A stretch of 64,000 bases of DNA from assembly GCA_009823505.1 (NCBI GenBank), contig VZQC01006716.1:677507-741506 (forward strand). Reading direction: 5' to 3'. Below, piece by piece: positions 52,039 through 62,062 of this stretch. The notes under the pieces are model-generated. The model was not told the origin of the DNA. It did not search any database and saw only the letters and a list, made by a program, of their open reading frames with translations. Made by a program: the position numbers and the translations under genes. Source of the DNA: Rhizomys pruinosus (taxonomy: Eukaryota > Chordata > Mammalia > Rodentia > Spalacidae). Numbering within the stretch: position 1 is the stretch's first letter; the number at the start of each line of letters is the position of its first letter.

Positions 52039-52906
52039 ATTACTAAGGTATCTTACAGGGAGAATTGTTTTGTTTTCTTAATTGTGATAAAATATACCTA
52101 ACACAAAATTTGCGATCTTAATCTCTTTTCTATTGTGGTCTTGTGTTTGCTTTTCTCTTTTGAGGGACGTCTCACCATGTTTCTAGTTATGCATTCCTAC
52201 TCCCGGGCCCAAGCAACCTTCAGTCCCCACTCAACATTTTATACATATTTCTGAAACCCAAGGAACAGACTGTTCTTTGATCATATCACCTCATCAAAAC
52301 TCAAAATCCCACTGAATACAAATGTGAAACACCTCCATGATTTATAGAGCAATGCCCTTCCACTAGGGCAGTAACTGTCAGAAGGAGAGGCACCCCTTTC
52401 TCTCAGGACAGGCCGTCAACACCCTCCTGTATCAGTGGGATCCACACGAGGCCCCTCCTGCTGTAGTCCTTTACTAGATTCCAATGATGGGTTCATACTC
52501 AATCACTGCTAGAAGTCTTTGCTGTAAAATAGCTGCTAAATAGAGCAATGATTTACTTTTAACTTCAAGCAAGATCTACAAACACCATGATAAATGCGGC
52601 TTCCGAGCATCCACTAGCATCATTCCCTTCACATCAGAACTAAAAGTTCCCTCTGCTCCTGTCAGCCAGCTTTCCTGTTGATCCCCCAAGGAGGAGAAGT
52701 CAGTCAAAATTAAAGGGAACAGCACAGTGAGTGAGACTTGACAGTGAGAGTCCAAAGCCTTCAACTGTGGTTTTGGTAGAAGGAACTTTTTATGATACTC
52801 ACCAACCAAAGGGACTTGAGCCCATGAGTTCAAGGCCAGCTTGGGCAACATAATGAAACTTTCTCTTTAAAAGGGCAGATAAGTTTTATAGTAAAACTTG
52901 TATTAT
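52039..52906. other. Unique sequence, no gene seen
   Basis: 52075-52150 resembles an ancient L1 fragment (TTGTGATAAAATATACCTAA). 52815-52872 is a remnant of a B1 right half (GAGTTCAAGGCCAGCTTGGG). Neither can be bounded well. Confidence 0.4.
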
Positions 52907-52907
52907 G

Positions 52908-53112
52908 TTGGGGCTGGAGAGATGACTCAGTAAAGGTACTGACTATTCTTGCAGAGGATCCAGGTTCAGTTCTCAGCACCCACATGGCAGCCTATAACTC
53001 CAGTTTTAGGGGATCTAACACCCTCTTCTGGCCTCTACAGGCACTGCACAACTCAGGTGCACTTATATACATGCAGGCAAAACATACGCATAAAATAAAA
53101 AGATATTTTAAA
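52908..53112 (+). mobile_element. B2 SINE (older)
   Basis: GGGGCTGGAGAGATGACTCA ... AACTCCAGTTTTAGGGGATC ... CATGCAGGCAAAACATACGC and an A-rich tail. About 8 bp of the GTGGTTAAGAGC block is missing. Confidence 0.92.
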
Positions 53113-53369
53113 AAAATTGTAATATGTGTATTTTACCATAATTAAAAACAAAAGAAAGCAAAAGCAAGTGAACTGACTACTCCCCTCTCCCCTCTCCCTG
53201 CCTGCCTTCCTTTCAAATTATGGCCTTACTCGAATCCTTGTATGGCCCTTTCTTCTTTGAAGATGCAATCAGGATTGAATGGATAACTCCAGCAAAGCTC
53301 CCTCTGATAGTTTTTCCATCTGTCACGCCAGCTTACAGTAATGAGTTCCTAGCATCACCTGACAGGGGT

Positions 53370-53545
53370 TTTTTGTTGTTGTTGTTGTTCCTGCCGTTGT
53401 TTTTGTCTTTTTGAGACAGGGTCTCCCTGTAGCCCCAACTGTCCTGAAACTCACTATGTAGACCAGGCTGGCTTTGAACTCACAGAGATCCGCCTGCTTC
53501 TGCCTCCCAAGTGCTAGGATTAAAGGCATGGGCCACCACGCCAGG
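53370..53545 (-). mobile_element. B1 SINE
   Basis: (TTG)n-rich tail, TGTCTTTTTGAGACAGGG ... GGGCCACCACGCCAGG. Confidence 0.92.
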
Positions 53546-53842
53546 TGAGGTATTTTTCTTGTTTTGTTTTGTTTTGTTTTGTTTATCAAAGCAAAGGAGT
53601 CACTGATGAAACACAGAAGACATTCTCTACTTAGTGTTACTACTTGACTTTTTTTGGTTCAGTTAACTCTGCTACAATACTAAGTTTATGAGAAATGCTT
53701 TCTCAGAGCTGTGTACGTAGGTCCAGTATTGACGGTATAAAAGAACCACTTCAGTTTTCATCAGTAGAAGGCAAACAACAAAACAACGACAGCAACAACA
53801 AAGCAAACTATGAGGCTTGTCCTAGAGCACGGCTGAGGATTT

Positions 53843-54184
53843 GGTAGGTAACACGTGTGAGTGTACTTGTTCAGAGCGGTGGTAGGTGACACATGTGAGT
53901 GTGCTTGTTCAGAGCGGTGGTAGGTAACATGTGTGAATGTACTTGTTCAGAGCAGTGGTAGGTAACACGTGTGAGTGTACTTGTTCAGAGCGGTGGTAGG
54001 TAACACATGTGAGTGTGCTTGTTCAGAGCGGTGGTAGGTAACACGTGTGAGTGTACTTGTTCAGAGCGGTGGTAGGTAACACGTGTGAGTGAGCTTGTTC
54101 AGAGCAGTGGTAGGTAACACGTGTGAGTGTACTTGTTCAGAGCGGTGGTAGGTAACACGTGTGAGTGTGCTTGTTCAGAGCAGC
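53843..54184 (+). repeat. 38-bp x 9 minisatellite with E-boxes
   Basis: Nine head-to-tail 38-bp units start at 53843, 53881, 53919, 53957, 53995, 54033, 54071, 54109 and 54147. Units 1, 4, 6, 7, 8 and 9 contain ACACGTGTG, the canonical palindromic E-box CACGTG. Units 2, 3 and 5 have CACATG or ACATGTG. Units differ at only a few positions, so the array is recent. No transcript is evident. Confidence 0.95.
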
Positions 54185-54495
54185 ACGCTCTCCTGGCACC
54201 AGAGTACAGCTCCAGGATGACTTCCTGTGACGTCGCCACCCTTCTGCTAAATTGATTCCAAAAACAGTGGCCTCCCTTCTGCCCCTTGACCTCTGCTGCC
54301 CTTCTGGGGGGGGGGGATCAGCATTCTCGATAAGAAATAACCAAAACATCAAGATTGTTTAAATTCCACGGAGACCGATTCATCATGCAGTGGGGAAAAG
54401 CCCTTTCCACTCTCTGAGTTAAATAATAGGATCAGAAACATAGATTTGAAAGTGACTTAGTATGTGTGAGGAGGGAAGGGAGAGGGAGAGGCAGA
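54185..54495. other. Unique sequence, no gene seen
   Basis: Holds a CRE-like half site (GTGACGTCGCC at 54228) and a 10-G run at 54306. Nothing else recognised. Confidence 0.5.
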
Positions 54496-54498
54496 AAG

Positions 54499-54535
<37 letters not shown>
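54496..54535 (+). repeat. (GA)n microsatellite
   Basis: About 17 GA units. Confidence 0.95.
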
Positions 54536-54539
<4 letters not shown>

Positions 54540-54709
54540 AGGAGAACTGGAATATGGAAACAGGCAAAAAGTAACTGAAAGAAATCGTCTTGAGGCTCTG
54601 GAGGTGGAGAGGCGCTGTACAACTTGCGTGCACTTACTACGGCTGCGATAGCCACTTTAAAATGGCCGTTTTTTTAAAAAAAAAATAGGGAGAAAAACAG
54701 CCTATTTCT

Positions 54710-54993
54710 TTTTTTTAAAACACTAAAATTTTTTTTACATTTATTTATTATTATTTTTTTATGTATGAGTGTACGGTCTGCATGTAGGTTGGTGCACCCA
54801 TGTCATGCAATGCTGCGGAGGTCAGAAGAGGGCGTCGGATTCCCCTGGAACTGGGGTCAAAGATGGTTTTTAGCCACCATGTGGGTGCTGGGGTTCGAAC
54901 CCGGGTCATCTGCAAGAGCAGTCGGTGCTCTTAACCACTGAGCCATCTCTCTAGCCCAAACACTTTTTTTTAACTTTTTATTTATTTACTTAC

Positions 54994-55040
<47 letters not shown>

Positions 55041-55228
55041 TGTGTATGAATGTACTGTCTGCATGTAGATCTGTGCACCCATGTCGTGCAATGCTGCGGA
55101 GGTCAGAAGAGGGTGTTGGATTCCCCTGAAACTGGAGTTAAAGACGGTTCTCAGCCACCATGTGGGTGCTGGGGATCGAAGCCAAGAACAGTCAGCGCTC
55201 TTAACCGACAGGCCGTCTCTCCAGCCCT
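54710..55228 (-). mobile_element. B2 SINE split by a second B2
   Basis: Outer reverse B2 with (TTTA)n tail, body at 54965-55228 ending in CCGTCTCTCCAGCCC. AGCCTATTTCT at 54699-54709 and 55232-55242 is its target duplication. A second B2 sits inside its tail. No 17-bp duplication. Confidence 0.88.
54725..54957 (-). mobile_element. B2 SINE nested in a B2 tail
   Basis: Reverse B2, TTTATGTATGAGTGTACGGT ... GAGCCATCTCTCTAGCCC. AAACACT at about 54718-54724 and 54958-54964 is its short target duplication. No 17-bp duplication. Confidence 0.9.
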
Positions 55229-55242
55229 AATAGCCTATTTCT

Positions 55243-55835
55243 AATTCATCAAGCAAGCCCCTTCCTCACTCCTACCACAGTGAGAACAAACAGGTTCCTT
55301 TGGACAAAGGATATGAACTTGGATGGCATCAGCAGCCCACTTCGCCAGCTGCCAGAGTCGTGGTCTCCTCACTTACCTACCTCACTCAGTAGTGAGGTGC
55401 TGCACAGAGTCCCTGACCTGGCTTTGACTCTGGACCTCTGGGGCAACACGGGAGATAACCTTGAGATCTGACCCTTCTGCTGGGAGGCCAGCAGGATAGC
55501 AAAATGAAGCCCCAGAACAGAGCAAAATTAGGAAAGCCAAGGGTGGATTCTCAAAGGCACATCTCATTGGAAAGAATGTACAAGCAAACCAAGAATCTCT
55601 AGGAGAGTATACCAAGGTGGGAGGCCATTTGGAAAATACATAAAAGGCATGGCAAAAAACAAGTACAGCTTTCATATTAATATGTAAAATATTAACCATT
55701 TTATTCCTTTTGTTGGTTGGTTTTGTGGTTTGGGGGGCTTGGTTGGCTAGGTTTTGTTTTTATTGTTTTGTTGTTCAAACATCTTTACCTTCAAATCAGA
55801 AAAGTAAAACAAAACAACAAGAAAACACTGTGCTA
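55243..55835. other. Unique sequence, no gene seen
   Basis: Paired chance frames at 55280-55699. Nothing recognised. Confidence 0.5.
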
Positions 55836-55850
55836 AAGATAACTCAAAAC

Positions 55851-56011
55851 TGGCCCGGCGTGGTGGCACACACCTTTGATCCCAGCACTCGGGAGCTGGA
55901 GATAGGCAGATCTCTATGAGCTCAAGACCAGCCTGGTCTACAGAGGGAGTTGCAGGCCAGCTGGGGCTCCAGGGAGACCCCATCTCAAACTCACACACAC
56001 ACACACACACA
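55851..56011 (+). mobile_element. B1 SINE with (CA)n tail
   Basis: TGGCCCGGCGTGGTGGCACA ... GAGACCCCATCTCAAACT then (CA)n. Target duplication AAGATAACTCAAAACT at 55836-55851, and with one mismatch at 56012-56027. Confidence 0.93.
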
Positions 56012-56027
56012 AGATAACTGAAAACTG

Positions 56028-56255
56028 GGGTTGGAGAGGTGGCTCAGTAGTTAAGCGCACTGGCTGCTCTTGCAGAGGACTCCGGTTCATTTCTCAGCAC
56101 CCACGTGGCAGCTAACAACCATCTGTAACTCCAGTCCCAGGGGATCCAACACATGCCTCTGGCCTCTGTGGGCACTGCACACACATGATGTACTTACATA
56201 CATGCAGGCAAAAATACTCATACACATAAAATAAAAATAAAATACTTTTTAAAAT
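56028..56255 (+). mobile_element. B2 SINE (older)
   Basis: GGGGTTGGAGAGGTGGCTCA ... AACTCCAGTCCCAGGGGATC ... CATGCAGGCAAAAATACTC and tail. It starts right at the target duplication of the B1 to its left. Confidence 0.92.
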
Positions 56256-56371
56256 ACTACTAAAATTCATGTTCAGACCATCATGACCGTTTAGGAAAAC
56301 CCAAATTACCCCAAATGAACACCTGTGGTTCTGCTAAACAAATAAAACTCGTCTATTAAACACTGCCATTT

Positions 56372-56539
56372 GGGGCTGGAGAGGTGGTTCAGTGGTTAAG
56401 AGCACTGACTGCTCTTGAAGAAGACCTGGGTTTGATTCCCAGCACCCACATGGTGGCAAACAACCATCCTTAACCCCAGTTTCAGAGGCTCCAACACCTT
56501 CTTCTGACTTCCACTCCATTGCTCAGCAGGGGTGCATCT
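56372..56539 (+). mobile_element. 3'-truncated, tail-less B2 with target duplication
   Basis: Forward B2 head GGGGCTGGAGAGGTGGTTCA to GCTCAGCAGGGGTGCATCT, with no last 50 bp and no A tail. Yet the 12-bp repeat ACACTGCCATTT flanks it exactly at 56360-56371 and 56540-56551. Confidence 0.88.
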
Positions 56540-56551
56540 ACACTGCCATTT

Positions 56552-57202
56552 AGCTCCTACTACAGAGACTTCACTCAGCAAGGGCACAGAGTAAACATGT
56601 CTGATCCAGGCTGGCTTTGCTGGCTGCCAGTCACCACAAGGCAGTTATCTTGGGTTCTAGTTTTACAATAAGGAAAGGCAGGCCAAGTCTGTTTGCTTTG
56701 GGTTGACAGATGATGGTCAAGGGTTGCTTGAGATTGTATCTCATAGCCATTTACAAACGAAAACAAACACCCAGCTTTCTTTCTCCTTTCTTGCCTGGGG
56801 CATTCTTCAAAGTCCTTTACTTGTTGTTCACCAAAAGCTAAATGAAAATAAAGCAAAATGGGTGGCAGGTGGCAGGGGCTACCTGAAACAAGCTTTTAAT
56901 CTAAACTCAAGGCCAACACAATAGTATGTCCACAGTTCAGGCGCATTTACTGAAAAAACAAGAATGCTGTCTCTTCTGTTGTACAGTTCAGTTAGGATCT
57001 ATAACGGCACGACTGCCTGATAATTCTAAGCTTTTCTACTTAAGTGTGGGGAGTTACAGATGGGCACAGAGAGGGTCCATCACCTGTTGTTATCGCTCTC
57101 GACATTTCTTCTGATGGGCCATTTGAAAGTAAAAGTTCGTAGTACTTGTCTTTTTACTTATATTTAAAAAAAAAAAAGACTAATGGGTGGGTTGGGAGAA
57201 GA
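56552..57202. other. Unique sequence, no gene seen
   Basis: Nothing recognised; frames under 95 codons. Confidence 0.55.
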
Positions 57203-57423
57203 GGTTGCCAAAGAGATGACTCAGTGGTTAAGAACATTGGCTGCCCTTGCGGAGGACCCAGTTTGGTTCCCAGTACCTACATGGCAGATAACAACTATCT
57301 CTAACTCCAGTTCCAGGGAATCCAATGCCCTCTTCTGGCCTCCCTGGGCATTGCACACATGTGGTGCACTTACATACATGCAGGCGAAGCATTCGTACAA
57401 ATAAAGTAAAATAATTAATAAAA
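57203..57423 (+). mobile_element. B2 SINE (older)
   Basis: GCCAAAGAGATGACTCAGTG GTTAAGAACATTGG ... AACTCCAGTTCCAGGGAATC ... CATGCAGGCGAAGCATTCG and tail. Confidence 0.9.
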
Positions 57424-57774
57424 GTAAGACTAGGAATCAAAAGGGAACTATAGTCAGAAATGGATTCTGGAGATGTTCTATAGGGACCATGTAGGCACTA
57501 AAAATCTGTAACAAAGATCATGTGGCTTCCCACAGCTTACCTCAGAGATAAAATGACTGTCTACTCCAATTAGCCATGAGTAAATGATAAATACAAGTTG
57601 TTAAACAGATATTGTCAGGAAAGAAGAATGTTCTTGTTAATTCATTCAGAGAGCTATCCTAAATACAATTTGTGAGTTTTCAAAAGTAGGAAATACAAAT
57701 ATTTTCTTGAATTCCCATTTTCAATTTGTGTGGTAATGATATGATCATGTGACCATTTTGTAATCTTTTGAAGA
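57424..57774. other. AT-rich sequence, possibly L1M
   Basis: No gene. It may be the decayed left end of the L1M relic that continues to the right. Confidence 0.4.
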
Positions 57775-57796
57775 AGGGCTATGCTTTTTCTTTTTC

Positions 57797-57828
<32 letters not shown>

Positions 57829-57853
57829 TTTTTTCTTTTAGGGCTATGCTTTT
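57775..57853 (-). mobile_element. Tail-only retro-insertion with (TTTC)n
   Basis: AGGGCTATGCTTTT at 57775-57788 and 57840-57853, separated only by T/C tail sequence (TTTC)n. It interrupts the L1M relic. Confidence 0.65.
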
Positions 57854-58013
57854 GCACAGTGTTGTACAAATTTACATCCACACCAACAATGTATAAGGGA
57901 ACTGGTTTCTCACACCCAAACTTGTTATTTTCATCTTGAAAAACTAGAACATCACTTATTATTTGTTGTAGTATAACCATCCTAATGACTCTGTGGTGCT
58001 AGCTAGTGGTTGG

Positions 58014-58015
<2 letters not shown>

Positions 58016-58048
<33 letters not shown>

Positions 58049-58146
58049 TTGAGACAGATTCTCTTTATAGCCCTGGCTATAAAGATCCACCAGCCTCTGT
58101 CTCTTGAGTACTGGGACTAAAGGCCTGGGCACTACCACACCCTGCT
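58016..58146 (-). mobile_element. Degenerate B1 with (TTTA)n tail
   Basis: (TTTA)n, TTGAGACAGATTCTCTTTAT AGCCCTGGCT, a deletion, then AAAGATCCACCAGCCTCTGT ... ACACCCTGC. Confidence 0.82.
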
Positions 58147-58267
58147 TATCTAGTGGGTTTTAAGTTCCATCCTCTGATGACTGAGCATCTCTTTATGCTC
58201 TAGTTTGATATTTGTACATGTTCTTTACAGCGTCATCATTGTTGCTCTTTGCCAATTTTTTTTTAAT

Positions 58268-58522
58268 TATTATTTTTTTTAATTTTTATTTCATTTTATT
58301 TCTGTATGTGTATGAATGTACTGTCTGCATGCAGGTCTGTGCACCCGTGTCGTGCAATGCCGCGGAGGTCAGAAGAGGGTCTCGGATTCCCCTGGAGCTG
58401 GAGTTCTCCTGGAATTGGAGTCTCAGACGGTTCTCGGCCGCCATGTGGGTGCTGGGGATCGAACCCGGGTCCTCTGTAAGAGCAGTCGGCGCTCTTAACC
58501 GCTAGGCCATCTCTCCAGCCCC
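58268..58522 (-). mobile_element. Young B2 SINE with 17-bp duplication
   Basis: Reverse B2 with CTGGAGCTGGAGTTCTCC/TGGAATTGGAGTCTC. The 18-bp target duplication TGCCAATTTTTTTTTAAT lies at 58250-58267 and 58523-58540. Confidence 0.96.
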
Positions 58523-58711
58523 TGCCAATTTTTTTTTAATGGAGCTGTTTTGTTTCTGTTGAGTCCTAGACGTTCTTTACATATGCTGCATAGATGACTT
58601 ACAAATATTTTCTTCTACATCACAAAGGTTTTCCTTTGAGGCCTGAGAATTTGAATTTCTAACAAATTCACAGGCAATGTGGCAGGTCCAGGGTTCAGGA
58701 TTAAGTCCAAC

Positions 58712-58791
58712 TTCCTTCCTTCTTTCCTTCCTTCCTTCCTTCCTTCCTTCCTTCCTTCCTTCCTTCCTTCCTTCCTTCCCTCCCTCCCTCC

Positions 58792-58847
<56 letters not shown>

Positions 58848-58852
58848 TTTTA
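58712..58852 (+). repeat. (TTCC)n-(CT)n pure pyrimidine tract
   Basis: About 140 bp without a purine from about 58715: TTCC units, CCCT units, then about 25 CT units. Confidence 0.97.
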
Positions 58853-58862
58853 AAGATTTGTT

Positions 58863-58945
58863 TTGGCCAGGTATGGTGTCAAGGGTACAAAGTGAGATCT
58901 TATCTGAAAATAAGAAAAAAAAAAGGAAAAGAAAAAGAAAAATGA
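58863..58945 (+). mobile_element. B1 fragment with large internal deletion
   Basis: GGCCAGGTATGGTG joined to TACAAAGTGAGATCTTATCT and an A-rich tail. The middle 80 bp of B1 is missing. Confidence 0.7.
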
Positions 58946-58954
58946 AAAACATTT

Positions 58955-59102
58955 ACTCTTTTTTGTTTTTTGAGACAGTCTCCTTGTAGCCCCAGCTAGC
59001 CTAGAACTTTCTCTATAGACCAACTTGGCCTCAGTCTCACAGAGATCCACCTGCCTCCACCTTCCATGTGATGAGATTAAAGATGTGTACCACCAGGCCC
59101 AG
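58955..59102 (-). mobile_element. B1 SINE
   Basis: TTTTGTTTTTTGAGACAG ... GTACCACCAGGCCCAG. Diverged. Confidence 0.87.
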
Positions 59103-59105
59103 TGG

Positions 59106-59290
59106 AAAAAGATTTATTTTTATTTTTAACTATGTGTATTTGTGTCTGTGTAGGGATGTATATATGTGAGTGTAATTGCATGCAGAAGCCAGAAGAGGGC
59201 ATTGGATCCCCTGGGATTGCAGTTTTGAGCTGCCCAAGTGTGTGCTGGGAACCCAACTCACAAAAGAAGCAAATGCTCTTAACAATTAGG

Positions 59291-59324
<34 letters not shown>

Positions 59325-59325
59325 A
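59106..59325 (-). mobile_element. B3-type SINE plus (TC)n
   Basis: AAAAGATTTATTTTTATTTT ... GCAGAAGCCAGAAGAGGGCA ... GCTCTTAACAATTAGGTCTC, then (TC)n to 59325. The expected CCATCTCTCCAGCCCC head is replaced by the TC run. Confidence 0.75.
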
Positions 59326-59329
59326 AGGT

Positions 59330-60765
59330 TGTTGGACCCAAGACTAAAGCAGGGGGTTTTACTTCAGGCTTTCTGAACTAGGATGGGGCTACTCTATAGA
59401 TTTCCCAATATTAAACATGGTTCCCAGAGACCATAATGTATCACCAGACCAATGCCTGAGAAAAGAGTGCTCTTTGCATTCGTTGCTTCTCTTCCTTGTA
59501 ATAAGAGCTGAAACACTGGAATTCTTTCCTGGGATGTTCATGTTCTGGTTTCATTAAGAGACTGGGGGTGGTAGAATACTTGTCTAGCATGCAAGAGGCC
59601 CCTGCTCAATTCCTGGTGCTGAAGGAAATAAAAGAATTGTTCTCAGGCAAGGAGGAAAATGATGGTGGTGGAGGTTACTCGGTCAAAGTAAAGCTTGGGC
59701 AGGCTGACCCAATGTAAGAGCTAAATGTTCATCTTTATTAGATTAAACAAGTGTTAGACCTCTCTCCCACGATGGTCTGTGTATAGACATTTTCCAGATA
59801 ATGGTTCTACATAGTCAGTTCCACAGCTGGCCCATCTGAAGCTTCTCTTCGCAGACAGGAGGAAAAGATATTCCCCGGGTTGTGTAGCCAGCACCTGGGG
59901 TGAATAGGAGTTTGGCCCCTGAGCATTGCCTATAGTGAACAGTCTAAGGAGTGGGAGTCTAGAGAGAAGTACTGAGAAAAAAAAGTAAGTTAGTTTAGTG
60001 AATTCATCAAGCTGGGCTTGTATCTCATGACAGTGATGCCCAAGTCCATGACTTAGTCTGGTGTAAAACTTGTTATTTGAGGCCTTCCTTGAAATTTTAT
60101 CTTTTATTAGGCATGAGAAAAAAAAGCCACTTCTCCTAAGAACCAAGCCGTGTTCTTGTAGAACCCGGTGTTTGTGTTGTACTTCATAGCTGCAAACTCA
60201 GAAACGGTGGTTTGTAAGCAGTTATAAATAGAAAGTGTGGAGGTACTGGATGGATGAAGACATGAGTTTTATTTGTCTTCGGATATTGACATTCCCTAGA
60301 GCCCCAGAAACAGAATTAAGATGCAAAAGGAATTCAGGCCCTTTTTTGGTTATCCCAAGCCTGGGAATCTTTTCACATTTAAATGAATATCTGTCAAACT
60401 AATTAAGAGAAGATGCAAGGCTCTTGTTCTGTGCTCATTAGAGAACAACTTACTGGTCATAAATTCCTCAGTGAGTAGGAGTGAATAGTCTCCAAGCTTG
60501 CTTAAGATTCCTGGCTTTGTTTGTTTCCAGTTTGGCCTGTTCACCTCTCAAACCCAAAAAGACCACAAAATATGCATTGAATCAAGTTTGAATTCCATAA
60601 AACATGATGAAATAATGAGAAATTGCAAAGGATGCTTTTAAATTGAGGAAAATAGCAAGCGATCATTATACTCGAGTACAATTTCTCTGCCCCCCCATGT
60701 TTTATGTCAATGAGAACCATGAAAATCTTCAATGTTTCATGCATATATTCATAAATATAAATTTG
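59330..60765. other. 1.4-kb mostly unique stretch
   Basis: A forward ID-like fragment lies at about 59560-59632 (GGTGGTAGAATACTTGTCTA GC). A 130-codon reverse frame at 59754-60146 is followed on the minus strand by AATAAAG near 59735. That could hint at an old LTR or 3' end, but I recognise no family. The 60540-60720 part is AT-rich with an ATGCAT word. Confidence 0.4.
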
Positions 60766-60769
60766 ACTA

Positions 60770-60888
60770 TCGCACACACACATACACACTATATATACAT
60801 CACACATATACAAGCACATATACATCACATACATATACACACTACACACAGACATTTAAGACACAGACACACACGTACAGACACAGAA

Positions 60889-60922
<34 letters not shown>
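60770..60922 (+). repeat. CA-rich repeat, (CA)n at the end
   Basis: ACACATATACA-type degenerate repeat followed by about 15 perfect CA units at 60892-60921. Confidence 0.93.
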
Positions 60923-60925
<3 letters not shown>

Positions 60926-61021
60926 AAGGCAATTTTCTTTCGCACTTTTGCATTGGGAACTGAAGCTCAAGAAACTGATTTGGAAGAGCTCTGGCAACTG
61001 TATCAGAATTGAGGTAGAGTT

Positions 61022-61181
61022 GCCGGGCGTGGTGGCGCACACCTTTAATCCTAGCCCTTGGGAGGCAGAGGCAGGTGGATCTTTGTGAGTTCAAGGCCAG
61101 CGTGGTTTACAAAGAGAGTTCTAGGCCAGCTGGGGCTACAGGGAGACCCTGTCTCAAAAAAAAAAAAAAAAAAAAAAAAAA
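61022..61181 (+). mobile_element. B1 SINE
   Basis: TGCCGGGCGTGGTGGCGCAC ... GACCCTGTCTC plus a long A tail. Target duplication AGAATTGAGGTAGAGTT at about 61005-61021 and, with one mismatch, 61182-61198. Confidence 0.95.
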
Positions 61182-61198
61182 AGAATTGCAGTAGAGTT

Positions 61199-61800
61199 TA
61201 ATATACCAAACCACTACTGGCTTGCTCCTGCAGCATTTAATGGATGGATGGATAGACAGATAATTGACTGATTGCTTGATTGCTTGATTGATTGATTTAA
61301 AGTAGTATGTCTATAATCAAGACTCCCATTAATTCTGCAGGCAGAGGTTTCTATCCTTATTTTGTGGAGTCGGGGTCGGGGAGAGGTTCAAAGCAGTTAA
61401 CTTGCAACACTGAGACAAGCAGCAATCCCAGGAATAATTTAACACTTTAAACTATTTTTTCAAGGATTTGTATTATGCCTCTTACATAATTTTTGGAGCT
61501 GGAGCTCTGAAACACTAGAGTGATTGTGGATCTAAGGTTTTATTATTGAAAAGTTAACTGTAGTTATTAGAATTTCCACCAAGGGTCACATTTCATGCAA
61601 GGACTTTTTTCCCCTCCATTTCAGTTGACATCTTTTTCTGACTTTTCCTATGCTTTGGCATGTGTGCTCTTGAGAAGCTGCATTGTTTCTTCCTTGACAT
61701 TGCCCCTTAGATGAAGTGCATGGTTCTCTGGACAACTAAGGCAATTCCATTTGACCATTTATTGTTTCTTTCATTTGCTATGTACATCTGCTTTTTTTTT
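61199..61800. other. Unique sequence with a short tetranucleotide patch
   Basis: GGAT and TTGATTGC-type repeats at 61238-61300. Otherwise nothing recognised. Confidence 0.5.
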
Positions 61801-61804
61801 TTTT

Positions 61805-61910
61805 TTGGGCTTTTTTTTTCCTTATGTGTATGAATGTATTATCTGCATGTAGGTTGGTGCACCTGTGTCATGCAATGCCTCGGAGGTCAGAAGAGGGTAT
61901 CGGATTCCCC
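61805..61910 (-). mobile_element. B2 3' fragment fused to B1
   Basis: TTTTTTTTCCTTATGTGTAT GAATGTATTATCTGCATG ... GGTATCGGATTCCCCT. The rest of the B2 is missing, and a reverse B1 follows directly. Confidence 0.85.
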
Positions 61911-62062
61911 TCTCTTTTGGTCTCTTTGAGACAGGGTCTCCCTGTAGCCTCAGCTGTCCTGGAACTCAGTACGTAGAACAGGTTGGCCTTGAACTCACAG
62001 AGATCTGCCTGCCTCTGCTTCCTGAGTGCTGGGATTAAAGGCATGCACCACCACACCTAGCT
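61911..62062 (-). mobile_element. B1 SINE
   Basis: CTCTTTTGGTCTCTTTGAGA CAGGG ... CACCACCACACCTAGC. Confidence 0.92.

Larger units (their letters stand above)
57854..58700 (-). mobile_element. Ancient L1M relic (reverse), interrupted
   Basis: CAAATTTACATCCACACCAA CAATGTATAAGGGAACTGG, TTGTTATTTTCATCTTGAAA, GACTGAGCATCTCTTTATGC, CTGTTGAGTCCTAGACGTTC TTTACATATGC and CAAATATTTTCTTCTACATC fit the reversed mammalian L1M pattern in order. A B1 and a B2 interrupt it. Confidence 0.75.

Noticed and set aside
53843..54184. CRISPR-like array
   Set aside because: Units are contiguous 38-mers without variable spacers, in a rodent genome. It is a minisatellite.
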